From: Basidiobolus meristosporus CBS 931.73
Taxonomy: Eukaryota > Basidiobolomycota > Basidiobolomycetes > Basidiobolales > Basidiobolaceae
Length of the DNA: 64,000 bases
NCBI GenBank assembly: GCA_002104905.1
Contig: MCFE01000310.1
Span: 33,725 to 97,724, forward strand
Direction of reading: 5' to 3'
Shown: positions 36,207-46,031 of the stretch, in pieces
Numbering within the stretch: the first letter of the stretch is position 1
Layout: every line of letters starts with the position of its first letter
Program-made: the position numbers and the translations under genes
The notes under the pieces: model-generated
What the model saw: the letters and a program-made list of their open reading frames with translations, nothing else
Told to the model about the DNA's origin: nothing
Database searches by the model: none

Positions 36207-36486
36207 ATGAAATCGGTACTCGTGTTGCTTCTATCTATCCTACATGGCATAACAGTGGCAGAAGCCCATTCTCGACCTAGACGAGGAATCAAGGATGTGT
36301 ACGGGAATACCCTGAGCTATGTTTTAATTACGTTGACACCAAGTAAGGAATTATTCAGTTTCCAGCATTTGAATTATTCTAATCTTGGTTTGGAATACAG
36401 CCCCCAGTAGTCATGTGAGTCCAAAGCCGACCAGTGTCCAAACCGCAATTTCCCAAATCCCCAATGCAACCTCGTCGCTCGAATAG
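36207..36486 (+). CDS. Small secreted peptide, Thr/Ser/Pro-rich tail
   Basis: ATG at 36207 gives MKSVLVLLLSILHGITVAEA, a strong signal peptide. A dibasic site follows (SRPRRG). The first exon ends at 36342; a GTAAGG donor and CAG acceptor remove 36343-36400, joining to a tail of about 28 residues rich in Ser, Thr and Pro (TPSSHVSPKPTSVQTAISQI) with a stop at 36484-36486. Without splicing the frame would end at 36410. No Cys. I do not recognise a family. The TATA box, clean leader, signal peptide and intron together make it a credible gene. Confidence 0.6.
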
Positions 36487-36595
36487 GGCTATCTAGTTAT
36501 TTACGACTTGACACATTGAAACGATGGTTCAAGAATCTAAAATCTCCTTAATAAACGTGGCGACAAATATGGCTAATCTCCTGTACTTGCTTCCC

Positions 36596-37668
36596 TTAAA
36601 GTGCTGGCCCAATATTGGCTTCAGTGGATTGACTAACAAGGCTCTCGGACAACAATGGATTCTGTTCAGGATTGAAGGATCTAGATATCTTGGATCCTAG
36701 AGTCAACCTATTTCTTCCGCTTAACAACGAAGATGGATCTGATCTAGTTTCGAATGGCCTCTCCGAGTGTGCCAGTTTAAGCGACGGGTAATACTGATGG
36801 TAGGAGAAATAGGCAGCAGCCAAGCCTGATGATTACAAATGGTATCAGCGAATGCGGCATGATTGGCTATCAAAATCAATCAAGAACCTATCAATCCACC
36901 GGCCACCACATCGGACCAATGATGTCTGTAGTCCTCGATTCTAGATATTCCGATTAAACTAGCACCAAGTAGAGGGGTGAGCACCAGAAAGCACTTATAA
37001 GTATGGCCGCGTTCATCGAACAAATGGAGTTTACCCGCAAGATAGAAGCTGAAGAAACCTAATCCTGAAAACGCCACTTAAAGTAGATTCATTTAGTATG
37101 GTGGTTCGTTTACCCTATATGGAAAAAGATGCTTACTGGTCGTATGACCACTGGGAAAGCTTTTCATCCCATCGTTGAGGATATATTGATCCGGTTGAGT
37201 GCAGATTTTTGTTGAGCTTAGTCTCAAGGGTGGGTCGTTTGGTGGAGCTCCGTTTTCGAACTGCGGTCTGCATCTGTCGAGGAAGTCTGGTCTGTGCCTT
37301 CCGACAGACGATTTGAGGATCCCAGTGACGAGAAACGACAGTGATACTGCCAGGATCAGGCCCAACAGCCCATTGTGCGAGTCGAGAATCCCTTGCTTTT
37401 TTAAGTACGAAATCCCTACGATGAGTAGGGCGGGAAGGAGAATGGATAGCACCATGTCCATGCCGATATTCAGCCTCTCGTGTGGTTGAAATGGGTAGCT
37501 GATGGTTTTGTCTGCCATGGAGAATTCCTTCTCGAAGGGGTCTATCTGGTCGATCCAGAAAAATATGCAGGTGAGAACGCCCACAATGATCCAATCCCAT
37601 ATGTAAATTGATAGCACCGTACGAAGTGAGATCGAATCTCTTCCAAATTGTACCGTTCTTGTGGTCAT
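36596..37668 (-). CDS. PAP2-type lipid phosphate phosphatase
   Basis: Integral membrane phosphatidate/diacylglycerol-pyrophosphate phosphatase (LPP1/DPP1 group). Exon 1 (about 37133-37668) contains several membrane helices and signature 1, [17 protein letters not shown], then signature 2, PSGHTT, where an intron falls. The next exon (36880-37077) gives [20 protein letters not shown] and signature 3, [20 protein letters not shown]. The last gives [20 protein letters not shown] and a hydrophilic tail ending IGPAL. All three catalytic motifs (K-x6-RP, PSGH, SR-x5-H-x3-D) are present. Size, about 320 residues, is normal. Confidence 0.92.
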
Positions 37669-38093
37669 TCAAATCAAGCTTGTATTGAGAATTGTATGAT
37701 TCCCAACAAGACGTTATCAGGATATATATATACAAATTTATTTGTGCCAAACTGGTCGATCATTATGGTTGGCTGATGGTGTTCGTTTTTGCCTCTGACT
37801 TGCCTTGTGTGTGTGTGTGTGTGAGTGTGTGTATATGCATGAAGGGGTTTTTGCAATTTCGATGATGGTTGAGACACTTGGTGATGTATACGCTTAATCA
37901 GATATGACGTGTAGTGATTAAGTGTCTGCTTAATTAAGTAGATATTTATGTCGAAATCGCCAGATCATTACGACACCAGATCAAACGTCACATCACTCTC
38001 AGTTACGTGAGAAAAATCAATCCAGCAAATAATTAGCACACATTATCCAGTATTTCGAACACCTTCCTTTTCTCATAAAACAAATGGCTTCGC
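37669..38093. other. Intergenic with GT microsatellite
   Basis: A (GT)n tract with one GA interruption at about 37807-37832. Divergent promoters of the PAP2 and ZNG1 genes lie here. Confidence 0.5.
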
Positions 38094-39925
38094 AGGATCC
38101 AAGTATAGACGTTGAGTGTCCCATTTTAGTTGAGTAAGAAGAGTTTGTTAGTTTTTGCCGAGGCTCGAATCTTGAAGAGTGCGCTCAACAAGCATTTTAT
38201 TTTAGCACTGAGGAAGTCCCTGACCTGATTGAGGTCCAAGAGCACGCTGTGAATAAGTAATTGACCCAGAATCCTGCTGAGACTTGCCAACAGAATTTTG
38301 ATGGATTTTCGCTTGAATTAGGCCTCTGGAAGAGAGTGACATCGAGAAAAAGATTCCCATCACCATTGTGACCGGTTTCCTTGGTTCTGGGAAGACCACT
38401 TTGTTGAATTACATACTTACCGAGCAACATAACAAACGTGTCGCAGTTATCTTGAACGAGTTCGGAGAAAGTAGCTTTCGTTCCCCTAGAATAAACCACT
38501 CTATCGCCTCCAGTTATTAATGCTTTATCCATTAGGCAGCGATATTGAGAAGTCTCTTTCTGTCAATCAAGACGGAGAGTTGTATGAAGAGTGGTTGGAG
38601 TTGCGCAATGGATGTTTGTGTTGTTCTGTAAAGTAAGTCCAAATAAGCACACTGTTCATAAACGGCGATAGTAATGTTTCCCAGGGATTCAGGAGTCAAG
38701 GCCATTGAGAATCTCATGACCAAAAAGGGAAAGTTCGACTACATTCTCTTGGAAACCACCGGTACATGATCATTTTATATCTCGTTTTAGAAGGGTTTTA
38801 TTGATGGTTCTCTGTTTATATATAGGTCTGGCCGATCCAGGTATGTGTGAATCGACCTGACATAGAACCAAAATATGGAAAATCATGACAAGCCATGACC
38901 TTTAGGTCCTATTGCTTCGATCTTTTGGCTGGACGATCAATTATGCAGTGAGATCTTTCTTGATGGAATTATCACTGTTGTAGATGCCAAACATATCGAA
39001 CAGGTAATTCCAAACCCTTCTCGCAGATAAGAATACCCACTTACGCAATCGACCCAGCAACTCAAAGAGAGAAAAGACAACGATGAAGTAAATGAGGCTA
39101 CCAGGTTAGTATCTAGGGCAATCCAGACAGTTCTCTACTCCGCTTCTTAAACGAAACCTACCTCCATTACAGACAAATCGCACTTGCTGATAGGATTGTA
39201 TTGAACAAGATTGATTTGGTGAAAGAAGATGAGGTGGAGAATCTCGAATCAGTTATCAGGTAAATGGTCTCTGTTAGGATACACGGAAATGTGAGATATA
39301 CACTTACACCCTCGCTTTTAGATCAATCAACTCTGAGACTAGGCTGTTGAAAACCGAAAAGGCCAAGTAAGACCATCTACATCAACCAACTGGGTCATTG
39401 AAGCTTGACCGACTCATCCAATCCTTAGAGTACCAATGGACTTCATCCTGGATATTGGAGCATACGATGTCAATACCACCAAGAGTGCACCTGAGTTTGT
39501 CAAGTCGTCGGCCAAGAGTCATCTGGATCAGGTAGCGTTTGATGTACAGCACACCAAGCGAATCGTTGCATTTGATTTACGTCGTTGATTTCCAGAACGT
39601 AACCACGGTTTGTATCCGATTCAAAAACGACTGTGAGGATGTGAAGAAGGTGGAGAGCTGGATTCAGGAGCTGTTGTGGGAAGGGAAGGTTCCCGGCCAG
39701 GAAGAGAGTGGTAAGGAGGTGACTGTCTTGAGATTGAAGGGTATCTTGACGCCCCAAGGTCGGCCTCAAGTCAGAGTAGTTATCCAAGGGGTTCAGCAGA
39801 TTTACGATATGCAAGAGATTCCAATCACTTCGGATACCACGAAGGAGAGCAAACTTGTACTGATTGGCAAGGGATTGAATCAAGCTCAGTTGGAACAATC
39901 GTTGTGGAGTTTCCTAGGTCACTGA
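38094..39925 (+). CDS. ZNG1: ZNG1, CobW-type zinc metallochaperone GTPase
   Basis: G3E GTPase that delivers zinc to methionine aminopeptidase 1 in animals and yeast. It starts [29 protein letters not shown] occupies the place of the CPELVP motif that binds the METAP1 zinc finger. Then [17 protein letters not shown] (Walker A), [20 protein letters not shown] (the CxCC metal site), LETTGLADPGP (Walker B), [19 protein letters not shown] (NKxD). An intron at 39533-39594 joins HLDQ to [12 protein letters not shown], and the CobW C-terminal domain follows ([31 protein letters not shown]). Stop at 39925. About eleven short introns, phases consistent. The first intron (from 38145) is unusually long. 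Confidence 0.94.
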
Positions 39926-40066
39926 CTTGCATCAATTCTACCATCTGTCGAATTTCCCATTTATGCACACGTTAGAATTAAACTTCATATATTTCATGTC
40001 TGTGTTCGACTCGGTTCTGTTCCAACCAAGCACGAGCTATGTTACATTTGGCTATGTTATGGTGGT

Positions 40067-40501
40067 TTATTCTTTGGTCTCTTCATTCTCTTGTGATTGG
40101 TTTTTAGAACCAGGAACTACGATGTTAATGCTAATCTGCACTGGGATCTCCTCCTCACCGCATCGAACCTTTGCTTTTCCTGTGGTTGACCAGCCGTAGC
40201 TTCCGGTAGACATCTTGATTGGCTTCGCAACCAAAGACGCGACGGTGACTTCACTTCCCTCAGCATCTTCATAATCGTTGGAGAGGGTTACATTTAATGG
40301 GTGGGCCAACTCCAAGAAGGTTTCCAAAGGCGGCAAGGCCTGGGACATTGGGGGGTCAGTAAGACAAAGGTCGCTGGGTTGGATACAAATGCTTACCTCA
40401 GTTTTGGACTTCTTCGGCGACTGCTCTAGTTTAGGTTCTTCCGGCTCAGTCGGCTCCTTTCTTTTGGCTACTTCCGGAGTATCTACTTTCGTGTCTGGCA
40501 T
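40067..40501 (-). CDS. Small protein of unknown function
   Basis: ATG at 40501 gives a charged N-terminus (MPDTKVDTPEVAKRKEPTEP...SPKKSKTE). A canonical GTAAGC...CAG intron of 57 nt (about 40340-40396) is a multiple of three and stays open if retained. The second exon encodes a compact part: LPPLETFLELAHPLNVTLSN, then KPIKMSTGSYGWSTTGKAKV and EEEIPVQISINIVVPGSK. The alternation of beta-like segments around GSYGW suggests a small beta domain; similar GS.GW blocks occur in unnamed fungal proteins. No function assigned. It sits between the ZNG1 and PEX7 3' ends. Confidence 0.65.
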   Translation of the reverse strand: MPDTKVDTPEVAKRKEPTEPEEPKLEQSPKKSKTEVSICIQPSDLCLTDPPMSQALPPLETFLELAHPLNVTLSNDYEDAEGSEVTVASLVAKPIKMSTGSYGWSTTGKAKVRCGEEEIPVQISINIVVPGSKNQSQENEETKE

Positions 40502-40780
40502 TGCTCTGATGGAAGGATTTCTGCAGATGGATGGGAAGTCGTCGTATGGCAATTTATACTTGCTGTGGAATAGGGGCAGCTGTGTTGTTGGCGAGGACGT
40601 ACCTATTAGGTCATATTATTGCAAATTCAAACCGGAATTCAATATGTGCGCGGATGGTACCACATCAGAGCAGGCACATCAGTCCAGGTTAGATCGAAAT
40701 GATGTAGTAAGCATCGACCAATTCCAGGAATGTTGGTGAATTTATTTGGTTTGAAGGTATTTAGCACAGAGGGCTGATCA

Positions 40781-42012
40781 TTAAGGTGTGTTGAAGATAT
40801 GGATATGCTCATCCCAAGCACAAGTAGCGACCTGTCCTTCATGGTAGAGGTTGAAATCGATTCCAAGTACAAATTCGGTGTGGAGATCATGCACATGGAC
40901 TAATTGTGATTTGGTGATGTCCCAGAATCTTGTAGTCATGTCGTAGGATGTAGTGGCGACTAAATCACCATGATGTGGGGAGCATTTCACGTTACGAATG
41001 GCAAACTCGTGGCCACGTAGCGTTGTCACCGGGCGATCTGGGAACCGAATATCCCATACCCTTGCGGTGTTATCCACCGATCCCGTAACAATCATCCCCT
41101 CGCGGTACTTGTTCCAATCTAAAGCAAGAACCTCGTTCGAGTGGGCCCGAATGGTTTGGATACTGTTGGGCATTTTGGTGTCCCAGAGCTTCACGGTGTG
41201 ATCACCAGATGCAGAGGCAAACATGTCAGGATTTGTCGGCGACCAGGATGCATTATATACACAGTGTGAATGCTCAGCAAAGGTCATAAGCGAAGTGGGG
41301 CTTTGCGGTGACCACTACATTGTAATAGCCTGATAAGTAAACGTCAACTGCATGCACGTGTGTCTCGTGATGCTTACCAATTTGATGGTGTGATCCCAAG
41401 AGCTAGTTAAGAAAGTGTCTTTTTTGATGAAGTTCCAATTGACTGAGAAAACCTCTCTTTGATGCTCCTGCCAGTTACTAATCGGAAATTGCTACCGAAG
41501 ACAGATAAATAGATAAGTTCAAAAGCCCAAATCCGCATCGGCCAAGAAGAAACCCACCGGTGCGTTCACGTCCCACAACTTTACTGAGCCGTCCCCGCTA
41601 GAGGTAGCCAAATGGTTTTCATTTTGCTCACTCCAAGAAACATCGTATAACCCGTCCTGTGTATCATACCTAGACAAAAGTATCGGATTAGTGTCGAGAT
41701 AAGGATATAGGCCTAACATTATGGCTCGTACATATTGGCGACAGCTACTCCAGCTGGCCCAACGCCAGTATCCAACACGTAAAGTCGGCCATTGCCGACT
41801 AAACCGAAGTTAGCCGAAGCAGCGCAAGCCAGCTTGTTTTCAAAAAAGGGGCTGAATTGGACCTATTGAACGGGTGCACTTAGTAAAAGCCAATGCTCAG
41901 GAGGTTGAGCGACCAATGTCCGCATGTACTCCATAGATGCAAATCGCTCTCCAGCCAAAATAACAATACTTACCGCATAACCGTTGTACCCTTCGGTGCG
42001 AAATTTGAGCAT
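40781..42012 (-). CDS. PEX7: PEX7, PTS2 import receptor
   Basis: WD40 receptor for peroxisomal proteins with PTS2 signals. The ATG at 42012 gives MLKFRTEGYNGYAV|QFSPFFENKLACAAS..., the Pex7 N-terminus. Exons then give WSEQNENHLATSSGDGSVKLWD, NWQEHQREVFSVNWNFIKKD, WDHTIKLW, then one long exon (40781-41287) with three more WD repeats: SHCVYNASWSPTNPDMFASA, GSVDNTARVWDIRFPDRPVT, SYDMTTRFWDITKSQLVHVH. The end is ATCAWDEHIHIFNTP, the family terminus. Four introns. Appears intact. Confidence 0.95.
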
Positions 42013-42387
42013 GTTCGATTTGTATTTTGAGGGTAGAGACTCCAAGAAAACGTGAGGCGCAAGGAACTACGTAATGAGACTACCGCCGATTCAATTAGTC
42101 CCGGATTACAACCAAGTCAGAAGTGGAAAGCTCGAACGGAAGTGAAATATATGAAACAACGCACGATGACTTGTAACTTGGATAAAATAGCCTACTTTCC
42201 CCATTCACACTACTGCCACCCAGGCTCTATTGCACGTGATTCCGAGTAGATTATCGTATCTGGCAAATTGATTTGTCATTGTATTCATGCCAACCTGAGA
42301 TGGAGTTCAATAGGGAATCAAATTTATACACAGATCTCTCGACGTTTTATTATCTTGGGTGGATGAGGAAATACAGGAGAATGGGGC
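42013..42387. other. Intergenic, PEX7 promoter / cactin 3' end
   Basis: 375 bp, no gene seen beyond short open frames. Confidence 0.4.
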
Positions 42388-44388
42388 TCAGCGACGATAG
42401 AAATGTCTTCTGAAGTGGAAATGAAGCTGAAGCACACCACGATCGAAGCTACTACGGAACCCTTTTTTGTGCGAGTATTCCCACTCTCTATTGACAATGC
42501 GGAAGGCTATGTCTTCGTAGGGCGGCCCTGCAACGAACCTGATGAACACCGTCTCCCCGTTCACCGCCTCGGGATCCGGCTCGATCTTGTACGTTGGTGC
42601 TTGTGACTTGTCAATCAGATCGGGATAGAATATGTTGAACTTGTAGCCCTGGACAACCTTGGGTGGTGGGTTATCCACGTCGTAATGTGTTTGGTTGTAC
42701 TTGTTCCATTCGTAGCCGGTGTGAACACGGTTGAAGAACCTTGGCTTACGGGGTCGGTACTTGTCCTCCCAAAGGTAAGTCGTCTTGGCAAGGGAAGCCT
42801 CGATGTTGAAGAAATCTTCATCCTCATCCAGATCCTGTGCCGCTTCCTTCTCGTACAGGATTCGCGAAATCTCCGAGTCAAGGTCAGTTTGTATGGCCTC
42901 CACAGGCTTCCTGATTATCTCCAGTTTACGAGGGAAGAAGTGGTTCTTCTGGACATTTTGACGTGCTTGGAGCAGCTTCTGAAGCTCCTCCTCAGGGTCC
43001 AACACTGGCAAATCCCGGTCTTCACGGGGAATCTCGCTACACAAAATGGGACTCATTGCTCTGTTGTACGGTATCCCTTGCTCTACCTCTGTTGTCATGG
43101 GCTCATCAGCTTCGTCACCCTTGGCAATCTCTTGCTGTAGCGTCTCTTGGAGCTCGTGCTGTACCTTCAGTGCATCCTCTCGCTGTTTATTCCGAAGCTG
43201 CTCAAGTCTCTTCTGGATGATCACCGTGTGCATGTTTCTAAGCTTAACCTTGGCTTTCCATACCACCAGAGCCTTAAGAAGCTGCTCCCAGTATTCGGTA
43301 TCTATAGGCTCATTACTCGCGAGTTTACGGTGGATTTGTTCTTCGAGAATAGTTAGCTGTTCGTACGTTTTGTTTGACAGCAGGTTGGTTATATCGTCAG
43401 CAACTGCATCAACAATCCCGCTTGGATTGCTTGCTTGTGCCCGTAGTGTGGAGAGCTTGTCTTCGCATACAACGCTCATCGACTCCCAGAATTCAATATT
43501 TTTTGGCTTTTTCTCGAGCGTCAGATACAATTGGAGGTCGTTTTTGAGTTCGACAACATCGTCGTACTCCAGGTTTTCGAAAATCGCATACGGCTCGTCC
43601 ATACTTATTTCCAACCCGAGATCCTCGGCTTTATCCCCTTCGTCAGCGAGTCGAATGTTGATGGCCAAAATATCGATAGGCTTCGCCCGGTTCTCCTTGA
43701 TGCGAATCTCCGCACGCAACTTGGCTTGCTCTAGATGGAACTCGTCCTCCTTTGATTGCCAATCCCCTAGTGCGGCCAAATCCGCCTCTCTCTGTAGTCT
43801 AGCCTTCTCCTCTTCTCTTAATTGCATTTCAATCTCTCTTTCGGTACGTCTCTTATTCAGCTTTTCGAGTTCGATCTTGGCCTCCTCCCGACGCTCTCTT
43901 TCGCGTCTAGCGATCTCGCTTTCCGATAAACCCAATTTCGAATCTTTCTCCTTCTTCTTACGCCACACGAACTTCTGACCCAGGTTGGAGTCGCCGAAAG
44001 GGTTATCGACCTCGGTGTAACCAAAATTCTCCGCTATGGCCAGGATTTCGCTTCTTTTCTCTCTTCTCCTTTGCTCTTTCCGCAGCTTTCTCTCCTCGGA
44101 AGTTTCCCGTCTCTTGGACTTCTTTTTCTCCTTGCTTCTTTTGGATTTTCTGGAGTGCTCATCGGAATCGGAGGGAGATCGGTGTTTTCTTGAGCTTTTA
44201 CGACTCGGGGAGCCACGATCTCTATCATTTGATGCAGATCGGCTTCTATGCCTTCTGCGTGGAGAACGTGACCTTGACCGTGACCGTGACGGGGACCGTC
44301 GACTCCTTCGATGGCCATCCCTGGAATCATCTCTATCACGTCGCCTGGAATGGCGGGATCGCTCCGGGCTAACGGAGCGGCGTGGCAT
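42388..44388 (-). CDS. Cactin, splicing-associated protein
   Basis: Single exon of 666 residues. The N-terminus is an RS/RD-rich tail (residues 1-95, e.g. RSPSRSRSRSRSPRRRHRSR) typical of spliceosomal proteins. Then FGYTEVDNPFGDSNLGQKFV, a long charged helix, the mid domain (EPYAIFENLEYDDVVELKND, DITNLLSNKTYEQLTILEEQ, DTEYWEQLLKALVVWKAKVK), and the C-terminal cactin domain: KPRFFNRVHTGYEWNKYNQT, GYKFNIFYPDLIDKSQAPTY, FVAGPPYEDIAFRIVNREWE, and the terminal RR after a beta-rich segment. Cactin acts in pre-mRNA splicing and heterochromatin silencing in S. pombe. Absence of introns is notable beside intron-rich neighbours. Confidence 0.95.
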   Translation of the reverse strand: MPRRSVSPERSRHSRRRDRDDSRDGHRRSRRSPSRSRSRSRSPRRRHRSRSASNDRDRGSPSRKSSRKHRSPSDSDEHSRKSKRSKEKKKSKRRETSEERKLRKEQRRREKRSEILAIAENFGYTEVDNPFGDSNLGQKFVWRKKKEKDSKLGLSESEIARRERERREEAKIELEKLNKRRTEREIEMQLREEEKARLQREADLAALGDWQSKEDEFHLEQAKLRAEIRIKENRAKPIDILAINIRLADEGDKAEDLGLEISMDEPYAIFENLEYDDVVELKNDLQLYLTLEKKPKNIEFWESMSVVCEDKLSTLRAQASNPSGIVDAVADDITNLLSNKTYEQLTILEEQIHRKLASNEPIDTEYWEQLLKALVVWKAKVKLRNMHTVIIQKRLEQLRNKQREDALKVQHELQETLQQEIAKGDEADEPMTTEVEQGIPYNRAMSPILCSEIPREDRDLPVLDPEEELQKLLQARQNVQKNHFFPRKLEIIRKPVEAIQTDLDSEISRILYEKEAAQDLDEDEDFFNIEASLAKTTYLWEDKYRPRKPRFFNRVHTGYEWNKYNQTHYDVDNPPPKVVQGYKFNIFYPDLIDKSQAPTYKIEPDPEAVNGETVFIRFVAGPPYEDIAFRIVNREWEYSHKKGFRSSFDRGVLQLHFHFRRHFYRR

Positions 44389-45373
44389 TGTACAAACTAG
44401 TCTATCAACTCAACGCCAGGTTGAAAGAGCCAAGATTAAATTGTAGGGGTAGGATATTGTATGATAATTCGAATTTACTAGAATTAAATAGTGGGCAAAT
44501 TCCATTAACTGATTGCTTAATTTTCATGGCTAACTTATGCTTGGTAGCTCATTATTCCTCACACAATAAGACAGCCTAATCTATGTTCGTTCTATGATGG
44601 GATATATATCACATACTTGCTAACTTGGCATAGTGTGTCCTGGTGTTCAGTATGATGAGAATATCCCACTAAGGTTTGTCGATTGTCAACATGAAGAATT
44701 GTCACTCAAACTATACCTTTGTCTCTATGCCAGACGGATCGGAGTATGTAAAGTGGTGCTTATCATTTTCATTGGGTAATTGAGCTGTTGCTTTGTATTT
44801 GAAAATTTCAATAGGATATGCTTACTATCCAAATGATAGATGAAATCATATAGCAAGATTCCGACGGCTTCCGATCGATCAAAAATTATCATCCGATCAA
44901 TCATTTATTGATCAGCTTGATCATATTCATTTTCCGCTTATCGGAAAATAATACATTCGGTGGCTTAGATACTTCGAGGTTGTTTATCCAGTTAGGTGGG
45001 TGTAAATGCTTCATGTTCGCGTAATAAATAGCTTTCTATCAATTCTTCAACTCGTTGTAAATGCCCTTTTTAGCGTAATATCCCATATCAGCTATAAATA
45101 TTCAATTCAAACATTTATTTTCCGTCTAAGCCACTGTTTCCAACAGTGGATGGCTTGTACTGTGGGTGGTCGTCAGCATCTTTATGCAAAATATTCATAT
45201 TACGAGAGAGAGATCAGTTCAGCATGTGATAGTGGAGGGTAGTGGCTTGTAGACATCATCCACCTCACTGTCTCTGAGGAAATACTCTTGCCAAGTGGCG
45301 ACATGGTCCGGAATCTTCGGTAACATACTATCAATCCATCGAAGTAACCGAAGCCCGATGATAAACATACCTG

Positions 45374-45389
45374 GAGTCAATAAGAGTCA
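45374..45389 (-). promoter_or_regulatory. Paired Gcn4/CPC1-like sites
   Basis: GAGTCA (TGACTC on the minus strand) at 45374-45379 and 45384-45389, 10 bp apart. TGACTC is the core of the bZIP site for general amino-acid control. CPA1 orthologs are under that control in yeast and Neurospora. Distance to the uORF start is about 425 bp. Inference only. Confidence 0.35.
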
Positions 45390-45707
45390 TCTACATCAGA
45401 TCAATGACAAAAAAACCTGTGCGATGTTAGTGGGACCCAATTTCTTCTTCAGGAAATTGCTGAAGAGATTTCATTATCATGTGGGTGAGTTTATAGGTCG
45501 AATTGGATATATCTGGCAATAATGTAACACTTGGTGGGGTCGATATCCATGCCGATATCTATACCCCGTACCTATATTCCTCAAGGGTCAAGGGTTTATT
45601 GGCTTCATTCCACACCAACAGTAAAATCCTTTTATTTCCGAGGGATGCGCGTATCAGCCGGGTCAATCATGATTGGTCATGTATACTGAGAGCAACACAT
45701 TCTTTTG

Positions 45708-45715
45708 TATTTAAG
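45708..45715 (+). promoter_or_regulatory. TATA-like element of CPA1
   Basis: TATTTAAG about 100 bp before the uORF ATG at 45815. Confidence 0.3.
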
Positions 45716-45814
45716 CACACCAAGTGGTATACGAAATGCATTCCTCATCCCTCTGTCATATCTACCAACAGATCCTCTGACGAAGACAAAAGCAAGCTAA
45801 CCTTCAAGGTTTAT

Positions 45815-45954
45815 ATGTACATTCACACTCAAGAGAAAAACTCCGCTGACTACATCTCTGATCAAAGTATGAATAATTGGCATCTCTGGGTGTTGACGGC
45901 GGATACTAATCCCTTTTCTCTACAGTTTGGAAAGCCCTTGCCCAAAGCTGTTAA
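45815..45954 (+). CDS. Arginine attenuator peptide uORF, intron-split
   Basis: Leader uORF of CPA1. Exons 45815-45866 and 45926-45954, joined across a 59-nt intron (GTATGA donor, TACTAAT branch-like word, CTACAG acceptor), encode 26 residues: [17 protein letters not shown] then IWKALAQSC. The core DYISDQIWKAL matches the arginine attenuator peptides of yeast CPA1 (DYISDHIWK) and Neurospora arg-2 (DYLSDHLWRAL). The Asp is at position 12, as in Neurospora, where it is essential. Known AAPs stall the ribosome at the uORF stop in the presence of arginine. The spliced stop is 77 nt before the CPA1 ATG. Unspliced, the frame runs to 46087 and overlaps that ATG out of frame. Confidence 0.87.
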
Positions 45955-46031
45955 TTCACTACCAAACCGGAAACGCTACATCAACCACTTTTATAAGAAA
46001 GCCATCGCTCAATATCTACATTACCAAGAAA

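Larger units (their letters stand above)
44389..45814. other. Long CPA1 upstream region
   Basis: 1.4 kb without a supported gene. It contains two perfect short palindromes: TTTTCCG/CGGAAAA with a 5-nt loop (44930-44948) and CCACTGTT/AACAGTGG with a 3-nt loop (45131-45149). Two GAGTCA words and a TATTTAAG are listed separately. Confidence 0.45.

Noticed and set aside
43046-43978. 310-codon plus-strand frame inside cactin
   Set aside because: Antisense shadow of the charged helix region; Ser/Leu-rich as expected from the reverse of Glu/Arg codons.
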